Notes: generated from the letters alone by a model not told the origin. 64,000 bases of DNA from Pseudomonas sp. ACM7 (GCF_004136015.1 NZ_CP024866.1:5515768-5579767), one strand, 5' to 3'. Positions 40,168 through 49,750 are shown, counted from the stretch's first letter. A program made the numbers and translations.

Positions 40168-40602
40168 TTACTGCTTTGCTTTCATCGAATCGAAAGCCTT
40201 CAACAATTCAACCATCATCGCCTTGCAGTCGCTCTGCTGCGGCTTGTTGGCGCGCAAGGCGTCGAGCGCGCGGTCGATGGCTTTGTCCACCACGTGCCAA
40301 TCGCTCGCGGCGCGGGGCTTGATGCCGGCTTCTGCCGAGTCCCAGGAGGTTTCCAGGTCCTTGATTCGGGCTTTGGCGGCGGGCAGGTCGTTTTTGTCGA
40401 CCAGGCCGACGACGTCGGCGGCGATGTTGCGAAACTCGGACAAGTCGCCCAGTTTCGAGGCCGAGTTCTGAGTCATCTCGACTGCCGAGGTCGTACCCGC
40501 CTTGGGTTTGTCGGCGGGTTTCGAGCAACCGGTGGCGATGCTCAGCATGAAAATAGCCGAGACGATGCAAACGTGACGAATGAGGTTTTGAACGCGGTAC
40601 AT
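40168..40602 (-). CDS. putative lipoprotein between COG4705 and a two-component system
   Basis: 144 residues. Lipobox IATGCS at about residues 22-27 gives an acylated Cys. The mature part is alpha-helical with a repeated-looking segment (VDKNDLPAAKARIKDLETSW, then VDKAIDRALDALRA), one further Cys, and a Lys-rich end. AAGGAA precedes ATG closely. I do not recognise a named family. The position upstream of a sensor kinase suggests a role as periplasmic input or as a regulated envelope factor. Confidence 0.78.
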   Translation of the reverse strand: MYRVQNLIRHVCIVSAIFMLSIATGCSKPADKPKAGTTSAVEMTQNSASKLGDLSEFRNIAADVVGLVDKNDLPAAKARIKDLETSWDSAEAGIKPRAASDWHVVDKAIDRALDALRANKPQQSDCKAMMVELLKAFDSMKAKQ

Positions 40603-40631
40603 AGTGATTCCTTAATGCCTTTTTGAATGAG

Positions 40632-41396
40632 TTATTGAGTGATGGCTTTACGATTGCCGACGCTTATTTGCGCCACGGTAACCAGAATGACGATGACGCA
40701 GAGGAACAGTGCGCTGGTCCAGGTGGCGCCCATGCCGAGGCCGCCATAGGTTTTGGCCTGGGTCAGCAAGTCGCCGAGGGACGCGCCGAACGGGCGGGTC
40801 AGGATGTAGGCGATCCAGAAGGTCAGCACCACGTTGCCGCCCAAGTGCCAGGCCACCAGGGTGGCGGCGATCAACACGCCGAAAATCATGGCGCCCACGG
40901 TGAAGCCCAGGCCCAGCGCTTCGGTGGCCAGATCGCCCGCTGCCGTGCCAAGGGCAAACGTGCAGAGCACGGTCGCCCAATAGAACAGCTCGCGCCGGAG
41001 CGTGACGATCTCGCGGATCGACAAGTTGTGTTCCATCCGATACCAGACCAGAAAGTTGATCGCCAGCAACACGGAAAACACCGCCGTGCTGGTGTACAGG
41101 CTGACGTCGAGCATGTCGGTCAGAATGTCGGTGATCTGCGTCCCGACGATGCTCACCAGCACCACGGTCAGCCAGTAGATCCAGGGTGTGTAGGCCTTGG
41201 TGCGCAGTTGGTAGAACAATGCGATCGCCAGCAGCGCGGCCATGCCGATACTAGTCCAGCCGGCACCGAAGCCGGCATCGACGGCGAGAAAGTCCGCGCC
41301 GGTTTCGCCCACGGTCGTGGACATGATCTTGATCACCCAGAACGACAGCGTGACCTCGGGGACTTTGTTGAGCCAGCCGGCTACGGTCGGATTCAT
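40632..41396 (-). CDS. COG4705-type integral membrane protein
   Basis: 254 residues with about seven membrane helices and short loops. The pattern NKVPEVTLSFWVIKIMSTTV at the start and TVGAMIFGVLIAATLVAWHL are characteristic of the COG4705 family, whose activity is unknown. First gene of a leftward operon with the lipoprotein (30-base gap) and the response regulator and kinase. Confidence 0.82.
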   Translation of the reverse strand: MNPTVAGWLNKVPEVTLSFWVIKIMSTTVGETGADFLAVDAGFGAGWTSIGMAALLAIALFYQLRTKAYTPWIYWLTVVLVSIVGTQITDILTDMLDVSLYTSTAVFSVLLAINFLVWYRMEHNLSIREIVTLRRELFYWATVLCTFALGTAAGDLATEALGLGFTVGAMIFGVLIAATLVAWHLGGNVVLTFWIAYILTRPFGASLGDLLTQAKTYGGLGMGATWTSALFLCVIVILVTVAQISVGNRKAITQ

Positions 41397-41604
41397 GTGG
41401 ATTGTCTCTCCTGAGCAAGTGCTTTAAGTGCGTACAGGAGAGGCTACGGGCCGAAACTTAGCTGAGACTGAGGGCGGGAAAATCGCCGAACTGGATTCTC
41501 TGATCGCCCGCGGCCCGGCATCCTGCTCAGGGCCGTCGACCATCCTCGGGAAAAACTAGCCGGGTTGATGTACAGAGATCGACTGCCCCAAAATTTCTTC
41601 ATAA

Positions 41605-41898
41605 GTGGCTTCGGAGCTTACGGTCGAGATACTTGCAGACAGGCTCGCCACAAGTGTGAGGACCTTGATTCGCATGTTTCAGAGGGAATTCAAGACAACG
41701 CCTGCGAAGTACGTCGAGGACGCCCGGGTCGAAGCGGCCTGTCGGCAAATAGAGCTGGGAAGGCGATCGATGGAGGAGGTTGCGCGCCGATGCGGCTACC
41801 ACAGTGTCGACGTGCTGAGAAAAGCCTTCGTGCGACGCATGGGGGTGAGTCCAAAGGAGTACGCACAACGTTTCGCGCCAGTTAACGAGCCTGCTTAG
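41605..41898 (+). pseudogene. AraC/GlxA-type regulator, DNA-binding C-terminal fragment
   Basis: 97 codons covering only the two helix-turn-helix motifs: SVRTLIRMFQREFKTTPAKY and EVARRCGYHSVDVLRKAF, then GVSPKEYAQRF. A complete GlxA-like regulator has about 320 residues; the amidotransferase-like N-terminal domain is missing and no ribosome site precedes the ATG. Remnant, although a free DNA-binding domain could be made if it were transcribed. Confidence 0.72.
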
Positions 41899-42136
41899 GC
41901 ATTGGCCAGTAGAATGTAAACGCTGCCCAGCACTTATGTGACTTGTCATGGTCAATAAATCCCGCACGACCGTCAGCGGTCGTACTACTCGGAGCCGACC
42001 GGCTCCACATCGGCATTTTGATCAAGGACAGTGAAAGCATGCTCGCCGCAAGATAATCAGCAACCGCCTCCACCTGGTTCCATGAATCGGGACTCGCCGT
42101 ACGTTCACCCCTCAATCCAATTCGAAGATTAAAAGC

Positions 42137-43009
42137 ATGCACCTACGCAAAATTGCAGTTGGGCTGTCGGCCCTTGTTTTGCTCTCGACCGGGGCAGAAG
42201 CCCGCAGTCTGCTGGATCTCCTCAAACCGCCCACCCAGCATCAGGAACAAACGTCCCACTCGGGCTCGATCAGCCAGAACGCGGCCCTGGAACTCTATTC
42301 AAACAAACAGAAACAGGCATCGTTTGACGGCTGCGCAGATCTGTTCCCAGCAGCGAAACCGATCAACATGGCCACTGTGCCTGCAACCATGAAACCCTTG
42401 GCCCTGTGCTCTGACAACTTCGCGGTGCTGTACTCGCAAACCAGTAGGACGCCGCTGGTAGTGGTCGAACGCCTTAATGCAGCCCAGCTGCAGGATGCCA
42501 AGGGGGAGGAGCGCACCAACCAGTTCTACCCGGACCCACGCATCCCCAAGAGTGGACGGGCAGAGTTGAGCGACTACCGTAGCCAGCATCCGGCCGTGGA
42601 CCGTGGCCATCAATCCCCGGCAGCCGATGCACCGAACCCCAATGCAATGGCCCAATCCTTTGCGCTGTCGAACATGGTGCCGCAAGACCCCACCAACAAC
42701 CGGAAGATCTGGAGCAAGGTCGAGGCGGATGTCAGAAAATTTGCCAAGCGAGCCGATGGCAATGTGTTTGTCTTTACCGGCCCGCTCTTTGACTCAGGCC
42801 ACACCACCATCGGCGACAACAAGGTCTGGGTGCCGACCCGCCTGTTCAAGCTGGTTTACGACGCATCGTCCAAGCGTGCCTGGGCCTACGTACTACCCAA
42901 CGCTGAAACCCGTATCGAGAGACCGATGGACTATGACGCTTTCGTGAAAAGTACCGGGCTTAACTTGCTGGGGAATCTACCGGTCACAGGTTCCGTAGGG
43001 CGCTCTTGA
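42137..43009 (+). CDS. secreted DNA/RNA non-specific endonuclease
   Basis: 290 residues with a signal peptide ending near AEA. The catalytic motif VDRGHQSPAAD (general-base His) and downstream SNMVPQDPTNNRKIW (Asn metal ligand) identify a beta-beta-alpha-metal nuclease of the NUC1/EndoG family. It is likely a periplasmic or secreted enzyme for nutrient acquisition or defence. No immunity-like gene follows and no toxin-delivery domain is present, so a contact-dependent toxin is less likely. Confidence 0.88.
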   Translation: MHLRKIAVGLSALVLLSTGAEARSLLDLLKPPTQHQEQTSHSGSISQNAALELYSNKQKQASFDGCADLFPAAKPINMATVPATMKPLALCSDNFAVLYSQTSRTPLVVVERLNAAQLQDAKGEERTNQFYPDPRIPKSGRAELSDYRSQHPAVDRGHQSPAADAPNPNAMAQSFALSNMVPQDPTNNRKIWSKVEADVRKFAKRADGNVFVFTGPLFDSGHTTIGDNKVWVPTRLFKLVYDASSKRAWAYVLPNAETRIERPMDYDAFVKSTGLNLLGNLPVTGSVGRS

Positions 43010-43226
43010 TGGCTTGATGAATTGCACCTCAAAGGCTGGCTGTAACCGATGGGGTGCTTCATTCACGGATAGATAGCGGTGGTTTAAAAGTTGCTGCGGG
43101 GCATCGGATTTGCAAACGCGACTCACGACTTAAACAGATATAGCACCCGCACAATCCACCACGTCGTACACCGGAGGCGAATGGCGAAAGCCCCTATGCC
43201 ATCCGCTCCACTTGCGCCTGCCGTCT

Positions 43227-44015
43227 TTATCGGCTGGAGCGAATGGCCCCTCCATCAATCAACAAGTTCTGCCCGGTCAGGTAGCCCGCATGACTGCTGC
43301 AAACGAAAGCGCACAGAGCGCCGAACTCCTCGGGTGAGCCGAAGCGTTTAGCAGGAATTTCGCTTCGGCATTCGCCTAGGAATGCCTCACTGTCTTGCCC
43401 CGACTCTTGGGCAGCAGCGACCAGGTTGTCACGCAGTCGATCGGTGTCGAATGAGCCCGGTTGCAGGTTGTTGATCGTCACATTCCGACTGGCGATGTTT
43501 TCTTGCCGGGCAAGCCCTGCGATAAATCCCGTCAGACCACTGCGCGCGCCATTGGAAAGACCCAGGCTTTCGATAGGGGACTTCACGGCACTCGACGTGA
43601 TGTTGATGATTCGGCCAAATCCGCGTGTCGCCATACCGTCTACCGTTGCCTTGATCAACTCGATAGGGGTGAGCATGTTGGTATCCAGCGCCTTGAGCCA
43701 GGCGTCGCGGTTCCATTCGCGGAAATCCCCGGGAGGAGGGCCTCCAGCGTTGTTGATCAAAATATCGAAATGCTCATGGGCCGCCAGGGCTGCCGTGCGA
43801 CCCTCAGGCGTCGAAATGTCTCCGGCTACGGCGATGACAGTCACTTCAGGATTGATCGCTCTGAGCTGACGGGCAGTTTCATTCAGCGTCTGTTCGCCTC
43901 GGGCGGTGATCACCACGTTCACGCCTTCGCTGACGAGTGCCTGTGCGCAGGCTTTACCCAGGCCTTTGCTGGCCGCGCACACCAGCGCCCAGCGTCCTGC
44001 TATTCCAAGATTCAT
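43227..44015 (-). CDS. short-chain dehydrogenase-like protein with altered active site
   Basis: 262 residues with a Rossmann fold. The cofactor loop is AASKGLGKACAQAL rather than TGxxxGxG-type; NAGG and the catalytic-region Ser (INITSSAV) are present. Where classical SDRs have YxxxK this protein reads LGLSNGARSGL, so the catalytic Tyr and Lys are replaced (Ser and Arg by my alignment). This subfamily exists in other proteobacteria and its substrate is not known to me. Last gene of the leftward operon, 60 bases after the ABC gene. Confidence 0.82.
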   Translation of the reverse strand: MNLGIAGRWALVCAASKGLGKACAQALVSEGVNVVITARGEQTLNETARQLRAINPEVTVIAVAGDISTPEGRTAALAAHEHFDILINNAGGPPPGDFREWNRDAWLKALDTNMLTPIELIKATVDGMATRGFGRIINITSSAVKSPIESLGLSNGARSGLTGFIAGLARQENIASRNVTINNLQPGSFDTDRLRDNLVAAAQESGQDSEAFLGECRSEIPAKRFGSPEEFGALCAFVCSSHAGYLTGQNLLIDGGAIRSSR

Positions 44016-44075
44016 GCGTGTTTTCCTGAAAGAAGGAAGCTCAAAGAAAGTGGTTGCCTACTGCAGCACCCATGC

Positions 44076-45623
44076 TCACGCATGATTCGCAGTGACAGGC
44101 AGGTTTGGCGATCGAGTACTGATTCCCATAAAGCGCCGCACTCTCTCTCCTTCGGCATCGCAGCGTATGGTTTCAGGTGCAGCATCCAGTTGGATATTAC
44201 CGTTCTCCATGAAGACGACCCGGTCGGATATCGACATGGCAAAGTCCATTTCGTGGGTGACGATAATCATGGTCATGCCTTCACTGGCAAGGTCGCGTAT
44301 GACGTTCAGCACATCGCCCACCAGCTCTGGATCGAGCGCTGACGTAGGCTCGTCGAACAGCATGATGTCCGGCTCCATGGCCAAAGCACGAGCGATCGCC
44401 ACGCGCTGTTGCTGTCCGCCGGAGAGCTGGTGCGGGTACTTGTGGGCGTGGGCGAGCAGGCCGACCTTGTCCAGCAGCGCATAAGCACGGTGCTCGCTCA
44501 GCTCGCCCGGGATGCCGTGGTAACGCGGCGCCAGCGTGACGTTGTCGAGAATGGTGCGGTGCGGGAACAGATTGAAGTTCTGGAACACCATGCCAATGTG
44601 CCGCACGCCTTTGCGCAGACGGGCGCTGTTGGGCTTGTCCGAAGCTTCGATGAATTTTTCACCGAACAACAGAATGTCGCCTGTATCGATGCTTTCCAGA
44701 CCGTTGACCGTGCGGATCAGCGAAGTTTTGCCGGAACCGGATGGGCCAATGATCGAGATCACCTGGCCGTATTCGACATTCAGATCGATACCCATCAGCA
44801 CTTGGTGCGTGCCATAGCTCTTCTGGATGTTCTTCAGTTGCAGGATTGGCGTCGCGTTGGTGCCCGCGGCTTTGCGCGCATTGTCGGGCAAGGCTTCGGC
44901 GATGGCCTTGAGCTTGACCACGGCGGCGGCATCGAGTGTATGCGGCTTGCGGAAGTTCAGGTCCAGGTAGCGCTCCAGACGCTGCAGGAAAAAGCCGAAC
45001 ACGGTGACGATCAGCACGTAGTACACGCCCACCGCAGCCAGGGTTTCCATGACCAGGAAGTTGGTGGCATAGAGGCGTTGGCCGACCGTGAGGATTTCGG
45101 TCAGGGAGATGACCGAGACCAGCGACGTCAGCTTGACCACCGTGATGTATTCATTGATCAACGTAGGCAGCGAGATACGGAAAGCCTGGGGGATCACGAT
45201 CAAGCGCTGCATGCCGAACAGGCCGACACCCAGCGCGCGGCCTGCTTCCTTCTGGCCCTTGGCCACGGAGATCAGGCCACCACGGTGGATCTCCGCCATG
45301 TAAGCCGCTTCCGTGACCACCAGGGCAAGCAAGCCAGAGTAGAAGGGGTTTGACAGGATCGGTCCGCTACCGGGAAACAATTGCGGCAAGTTGTAGACGA
45401 AGACCACCAGCACCAGCAACGGGATGCTGCGGAAGAACCAGATGTAGACCGCCGCGGGAATGCGCAGTAAGGGCGACTGGGACAACTTCGCCGTGGCCAG
45501 GCCAAAGCCCAGCAGCATGCCGAGGAACCAGGCCAGAGCACTGAGCTGGACCACCGTGACGCAGGCCTTCCAGAAGTCCGGCAGGGAGAACAGGGAGAGG
45601 AAATACGACCAATCGAATTGCAT
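44076..45623 (-). CDS. polar amino acid ABC transporter, permease fused to ATPase
   Basis: 515 residues. Residues about 1-225 are a HisM/GlnP-type permease with the EAA-like loop GRALGVGLFGMQRLIVIPQA. About 260-515 are the ATPase: Walker A GPSGSGKTS, signature LSGGQQQR, Walker B IMLFDEPTSALDP. These parts are separate genes in most PAAT systems. I start at 45623, where GAGG precedes ATG; an in-frame ATG at 45635 has less support. The binding protein gene lies immediately upstream. Confidence 0.9.
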   Translation of the reverse strand: MQFDWSYFLSLFSLPDFWKACVTVVQLSALAWFLGMLLGFGLATAKLSQSPLLRIPAAVYIWFFRSIPLLVLVVFVYNLPQLFPGSGPILSNPFYSGLLALVVTEAAYMAEIHRGGLISVAKGQKEAGRALGVGLFGMQRLIVIPQAFRISLPTLINEYITVVKLTSLVSVISLTEILTVGQRLYATNFLVMETLAAVGVYYVLIVTVFGFFLQRLERYLDLNFRKPHTLDAAAVVKLKAIAEALPDNARKAAGTNATPILQLKNIQKSYGTHQVLMGIDLNVEYGQVISIIGPSGSGKTSLIRTVNGLESIDTGDILLFGEKFIEASDKPNSARLRKGVRHIGMVFQNFNLFPHRTILDNVTLAPRYHGIPGELSEHRAYALLDKVGLLAHAHKYPHQLSGGQQQRVAIARALAMEPDIMLFDEPTSALDPELVGDVLNVIRDLASEGMTMIIVTHEMDFAMSISDRVVFMENGNIQLDAAPETIRCDAEGERVRRFMGISTRSPNLPVTANHA

Positions 45624-45687
45624 AGGGCACCTCAATCTGCCGCCCCGGTGCAGGGGCGGCAGATGACCAGACTACAAGGACACGTTC

Positions 45688-46482
45688 TTAGTTGGCAGTC
45701 GGTTCTTCCAAGCCATATTTCTTAAGAATAGAGGCGTATTCACCGCTCTTTTTGGTCTCCTCGAAGGCTTTTTGCACGGCCTGGAATGTTTCGTCGTTAC
45801 CTTTTTTGACGAAGATACCCAGGGTTTGCTGATAGATCGGGTTTTCCGTGGTGATCACTACCCGGCCATTGGTCTTTTCCGCGATCATTTTTGCAGCGCC
45901 AGCGATTTCAACCTGGGCCTGAATGTTCTTGGACAACAGGGCCTGGGTCACTTCGGGCGCCGAGGGGTACTCGCTGACGGTGATGGCGCCTTTGTTGTTC
46001 GGCACGCAGTACTCATCGGAGAGCTTTTTGAATTCCTTGACCCAGGTGGTGCCCTGTTCCAGGCCCAGTTTCAAGCCGCACAGGTCTTCAGGTTTTTTCG
46101 CATTGATCTCGCTGCCCTTGGGCACCATGACCGCGGCACCGGTGATGGCATAGGCGATGGTTTGGGCCTGAGTCTGGCGCTCCGGTGTGATGTACATGCC
46201 GGAAAAGACCGCGTCGTATTTGGCGGAGTTCAGGCCCAGGATCAGGCTCGGGAACTTGGTGTCGACGAACTCCACCTTGGCGTTCATGTGCTTGGCCAGG
46301 GCCGTTGCCAGTTCCGGGTCCGAACCCACCACGTTTTTGTCTTTGTCATAGGACTCGAAGGGCGGGTAGGTGATTTCCATGCCGACCTTGAACGTGTCTG
46401 ATGCGGCCATGCTCACCGAGGCACCGAGCATACCGGCTGCCAATACAGCCAAGCTCAACAGGCTTTTTTTATTGTTTTTCAT
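45688..46482 (-). CDS. periplasmic amino-acid-type binding protein
   Basis: 264 residues. The signal peptide ends at SMA; the mature protein is a family 3 solute-binding fold with FKVGMEITYPPFESYDKD at the start and FSGMYITPERQ. It should bind a polar amino acid or related compound for the fused ABC transporter encoded 64 bases downstream. GGAG lies 9 bases before ATG. Confidence 0.9.
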   Translation of the reverse strand: MKNNKKSLLSLAVLAAGMLGASVSMAASDTFKVGMEITYPPFESYDKDKNVVGSDPELATALAKHMNAKVEFVDTKFPSLILGLNSAKYDAVFSGMYITPERQTQAQTIAYAITGAAVMVPKGSEINAKKPEDLCGLKLGLEQGTTWVKEFKKLSDEYCVPNNKGAITVSEYPSAPEVTQALLSKNIQAQVEIAGAAKMIAEKTNGRVVITTENPIYQQTLGIFVKKGNDETFQAVQKAFEETKKSGEYASILKKYGLEEPTAN

Positions 46483-46527
46483 TTTTTACTGACTCCGGCG
46501 TAGGTAAGGGGTAACTGAAAACTTCAA

Positions 46528-47598
46528 TCAGGACGGTTGAGCCTGATTTTTCAAATGTCCGAAACTGGCGGGCTTGCGTGCCTTGCCTGGCAGTTGAACG
46601 TCCCCATTGGCCACCCTCTGGCGCAGATACTGATAGGTCTGCAGTGCCTGGCCATACATGTGTTCGCCGATCGTGATTTCTTCGTAGTCGTTGCCTCCCT
46701 GGGCGAACCCGGGCAGTGGTTTGATCTGGGTGTGATAGTCGCAGGCATAAAACAGAGGAAAGGAATAACGCTCCTCCTTCACGCTCCGCACCCGGTGCGC
46801 AGTGGCAACGAATGCGCCTGCCGTCATCACTTCCAGCATGTCGCCGATGTTGACCACAAAGGCATCGGCAATCGGTGGTGCATCGACCCATTGTCCAAGG
46901 TTGTTCATCACCTCAAGGCCTGGTTTGTCGGCCAGGAGGATGGTGAAGCACTCATAATCAGTATGGGCGCCAAGACCCGGTGCGTCATGGGCGGCACCGT
47001 CGAAGGGGTAGTGGATCAAGCGCAGCTTGGACGGCGGTCGGGTGACCAGGCTGTCGAAATAGTTTTCTTCCAGGCCCAGGGTCAGGGCAAAGCCGCCGAA
47101 CAGGCGCCGGCCCAAGGCGAAGATCGCTTCATAGTAGGCCTGCACCGACGCCTTGAAATCCGGCAGCTGCGGCCAGTCGTTGGGCCCCAGCAACGGGGTG
47201 TTGGCCAGCACCAGCGGGTCATCGGCCGGGACTTCGAAGCCGACGTCGAAGGCTTCCTTGTGGTCCGGCTTGCCTTTGGAATAGACCTCTTCACCTTCGG
47301 GTACAAAGCCCTTGTGGGTTTGCGAGGTGCCGATGTAGTGCCGCATCTTGGTGTCGAAGGGCTGGTCGAAAAAGTCCTTGGCAGCCTTGCGCAGGTTGGC
47401 GATCAGTTGCGGGTCGATACCGTGATTGGTGATATAGAGGAACCCGACTTCGCGGGCGGCGCGCCCCAATTGTTCGGCCACGGCCAAGCGGTGTTCCAGT
47501 TCGAAGCTGAACAGACCGGCGATATTGACCACCGGGATGCTATTGAAGTTGGCTTTGTTTGTGTCAGTGCTGGCGCTGTTGTTTTTATTGTCAGGCAT
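46528..47598 (-). CDS. non-heme iron oxygenase, isopenicillin-N-synthase-like
   Basis: 356 residues. N-terminal DIOX_N region ([10 protein letters not shown], then [10 protein letters not shown]) and C-terminal 2OG-Fe(II) domain with [15 protein letters not shown] (His-x-Asp ligands), the distal His in ATAHRV, and RYSFPLF for the co-substrate carboxylate. The family oxidises small molecules using Fe(II), oxygen and usually 2-oxoglutarate. I start at 47598, the first ATG with a GGGAG site; the frame is open to 47688. Same operon as the binding protein and the TIM-barrel protein. Confidence 0.88.
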   Translation of the reverse strand: MPDNKNNSASTDTNKANFNSIPVVNIAGLFSFELEHRLAVAEQLGRAAREVGFLYITNHGIDPQLIANLRKAAKDFFDQPFDTKMRHYIGTSQTHKGFVPEGEEVYSKGKPDHKEAFDVGFEVPADDPLVLANTPLLGPNDWPQLPDFKASVQAYYEAIFALGRRLFGGFALTLGLEENYFDSLVTRPPSKLRLIHYPFDGAAHDAPGLGAHTDYECFTILLADKPGLEVMNNLGQWVDAPPIADAFVVNIGDMLEVMTAGAFVATAHRVRSVKEERYSFPLFYACDYHTQIKPLPGFAQGGNDYEEITIGEHMYGQALQTYQYLRQRVANGDVQLPGKARKPASFGHLKNQAQPS

Positions 47599-47612
47599 GA
47601 CGCATCGGCTCC

Positions 47613-48464
47613 CTAAGGATTGCTTGAGTGGTGGAAACGCTTGAAGTGTTCGCGCTCGGTCTGGCCCATCCACACGTTCAATGACCACAGGTCGGCGACC
47701 GGGACATTGGTGAAGGGCAAATGATGCAGGTAGCCGTCGGCGCCGAATTCCGGGGTCAGGGTGCTGACCTGGTAACCGCTGGCTTGCTGCGAGCGCCAGA
47801 TGCTTTCCCAGTGCTGCTGATGGAAAGCCAGTTCTTTTGCATATTCGGGAGCCGCCGGGTGCGGAACCTGCGGGCCTTGGTCGTAACCGACCCGTGCCTG
47901 GATATGGTGAACCCGCTCGATGAAAGCGCTCAGATCATCGGCCGGGTCATTCAACAGACGCTCGCAGGTCACGACCCAATGGCTGATGTCACTGGTGAAC
48001 AACAGATCGGGTAGTTGCCGGATCAACTCCAGGGTCACCCAGGGGTTGAACAGCGAGCGCGAGCGGTGAGTTTCGAAACTGCAGACCTGACCGTGCTTGC
48101 GCGCCAGTTCCAGTGCCTGACCGAAGAACTCCACTTGTTGTGGCAACGACCAGCGATCATTGCCCGCCAGTACGTTGACAAAACGTGGGCCGAGCTCGGC
48201 GGCCCATGCAAGTTTCTGATCGAGGTCAATGAGGTGAACGGCAGGGGTCGCCGACTGCTCCGGCAGCACATCGTACGCCGTGAAGACTGTGCTGATGTAA
48301 CCCAGGCGATTGGCCTGGAGAAAGGCGGAGAACTCAGCCCGTTCACGGGCGTCCAGTGGCAGACGTGCTTCCATTCCATCAAAACCCGCCTGCAGCAGCT
48401 CTTCGAGCGCTTGGGCCTTGCTGGCGGTGTAACCCCACAGCGTGCGGAAGATTTCCAGCTTCAT
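47613..48464 (-). CDS. sugar phosphate isomerase/epimerase-like TIM barrel
   Basis: 283 residues of the xylose isomerase-like (AP-endonuclease 2) superfamily. Glu of [30 protein letters not shown] and [14 protein letters not shown] provide the usual metal-binding Glu/Asp/His set. Members isomerise or epimerise small polyols, keto acids or hydroxypyruvate-like compounds. First gene of the leftward operon, with GAGGATC 7 bases before ATG. The substrate cannot be told from sequence. Confidence 0.85.
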   Translation of the reverse strand: MKLEIFRTLWGYTASKAQALEELLQAGFDGMEARLPLDARERAEFSAFLQANRLGYISTVFTAYDVLPEQSATPAVHLIDLDQKLAWAAELGPRFVNVLAGNDRWSLPQQVEFFGQALELARKHGQVCSFETHRSRSLFNPWVTLELIRQLPDLLFTSDISHWVVTCERLLNDPADDLSAFIERVHHIQARVGYDQGPQVPHPAAPEYAKELAFHQQHWESIWRSQQASGYQVSTLTPEFGADGYLHHLPFTNVPVADLWSLNVWMGQTEREHFKRFHHSSNP

Positions 48465-48930
48465 CGGTGATCCTCAAAAATCCCTAGGCCTACTGCAAAA
48501 ACACTTCGACAAAGCCAGTCGGCGATCAAGGGCCAGCAACGGCACAAGATTTTTGAGCCGGGTCTCTGCCTGATGGGTCCCACTAAGCGCTGCCGAGGCT
48601 GGTTCGCTGTGGAGCCGATGTTAGGCATAGGCGGTGGGGTGGAAGAATCTGAAAATTCAAATGAATACTTCAGACTATCGTCAACAAATAGCTAGCTATT
48701 TATCGCGCTTTTCAAGAGGGGTTTTATGGGCGAGTAGGTGTCTACGCTGGCTATTAGCGAGGTGTGCCATTGTTACGGCATTATTTTGAAGAGTCCCAAG
48801 CGACACTAGGGCGTTGATGGTCTGTTTCTGGCCGATTTCCGCCTGTCATGACTGACCGCGATCGATACCAAGTTTAAATCTGAGCCAGCCAGCAGCCTCT
48901 GATGTCCCGCAAGACAGTAATAAAGAAGTC
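48465..48930. other. gap upstream of the isomerase/oxygenase/ABC operon
   Basis: 466 bases without a supportable gene. It should contain the promoter of the leftward operon. An AT-rich patch (about 48650-48700) with a TAGCTAGCTA palindrome lies in the middle. No regulator gene is adjacent. Confidence 0.4.
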
Positions 48931-49119
48931 GCCTCGTCAAAACAGCGCATGCCCAAGCCGGGTCGAGAAACGGCGCTGCGTAACCTGACAATTGCTTTCG
49001 AACACTACAACGAGCAGCGTCTGCACAACGCTTTCAATTATCGCTTGCCGAGGGAGTTCAGGCGCTTGGCAATTGCATCATTTGAACAAGACATTGTTGT
49101 CCGTTTTGGTGGGGGATAA
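48931..49119 (+). pseudogene. IS3-type transposase, C-terminal remnant
   Basis: Plus strand reads LTIAFEHYNEQRLHNAFNYR followed by LPREFRRLAIASFEQD: the end of an integrase-core (rve) transposase OrfB as in IS3-family elements. Only about 60 codons remain, with no start and no recognisable terminal repeat. It ends about 15 bases before the TGTACA operator of the next gene pair. Confidence 0.68.
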
Positions 49120-49134
49120 GGCCAGTTTAAGAGC

Positions 49135-49158
49135 TGTACAAAATAATTATTTAGTATA
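49135..49158 (+). promoter_or_regulatory. partial TGTACA operator upstream of the chalcone-isomerase-like gene
   Basis: TGTACA at 49135-49140 is followed after 12 bases by AGTATA (49153-49158), a four-of-six match to a second TGTACA. The spacing equals that of the full pair at 54116-54139 on the far side of the cluster. It lies about 41-64 bases before the gene start. The arrangement resembles operators of LitR/CarH-type B12-dependent MerR photoregulators. Confidence 0.5.
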
Positions 49159-49198
49159 ACTTTTAAAGGTGTCCATTGAGTCCTATCGAGGTCTTTGC

Positions 49199-49750
49199 AT
49201 GACCATGCAGACGGACCGCTTAATCCGCCACCTTATCTGTCTTGTGCTGATGCTCCAGAGTGCTGAACTATTTGCTGATTGGCGCGAGGCGTTACCCGAT
49301 TCTCGTCGGTTGGGTAGCGGGGAGATGCGCGTATTCGGTTTCTCCATCTACAGCGCGCAGTTATGGAGCCCACGCCTGATTGCCGGAGAACCACTGGGTG
49401 CAGATGTGCCTTTTGCGCTAGAGCTGACCTACAGTCGTGCCATTAGTCGCGATGATCTGGTTGAGGCCAGCATCAAGGAAATCCGTCGCTTGTCGCCCAA
49501 CTCCCTGAATTCAGAGTTGATGGCCCGCTGGGAGTGGGAGATGCAGCAGGCGTTTGTCGATGTGCGCGCCGGTGACCGCATCACCGGAGTCTATATTCCT
49601 GGAGAGGGCGCACGTTTTTACGTTGGCGAGAACCTACAACATGTGGTGAGGGATGATGCGTTCGCCAAAGCCTTTTTTGCGATCTGGCTTGACCCCCGAA
49701 CACGCAACCCGGAGCTGCGCGCCCAATTGCTGGGTGCAGTTAAACCCTGA
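49199..49750 (+). CDS. chalcone-isomerase-like exported protein
   Basis: 183 residues. The signal peptide ends near LFA, followed by DWREALPDSRRLGSGEMRVF and FGFSIYSAQLWSP, the hallmark of bacterial chalcone isomerase-like (CHI-like) domain proteins. These are periplasmic and may bind fatty acids; flavonoid isomerase activity is not expected. I start at 49199 because GAGG lies 8 bases before; an upstream in-frame ATG at 49169 is less good. Followed by the DUF3833 gene after 19 bases. Confidence 0.83.
   Translation: MTMQTDRLIRHLICLVLMLQSAELFADWREALPDSRRLGSGEMRVFGFSIYSAQLWSPRLIAGEPLGADVPFALELTYSRAISRDDLVEASIKEIRRLSPNSLNSELMARWEWEMQQAFVDVRAGDRITGVYIPGEGARFYVGENLQHVVRDDAFAKAFFAIWLDPRTRNPELRAQLLGAVKP

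Noticed and set aside
42137..43009. Possible toxin-immunity pair built on the secreted nuclease
   Set aside because: No delivery domain on the nuclease and no small immunity-like gene behind it; an ordinary secreted nuclease is simpler.
44409..45353. Plus-strand open frame of about 310 codons opposite the ABC permease-ATPase
   Set aside because: Antisense shadow; Walker motifs are on the other strand.
46537..47616. Plus-strand open frame of about 360 codons opposite the oxygenase
   Set aside because: No family similarity and the complementary strand encodes a clear Fe(II)-dependent oxygenase; the open frame comes from GC-rich codon structure.
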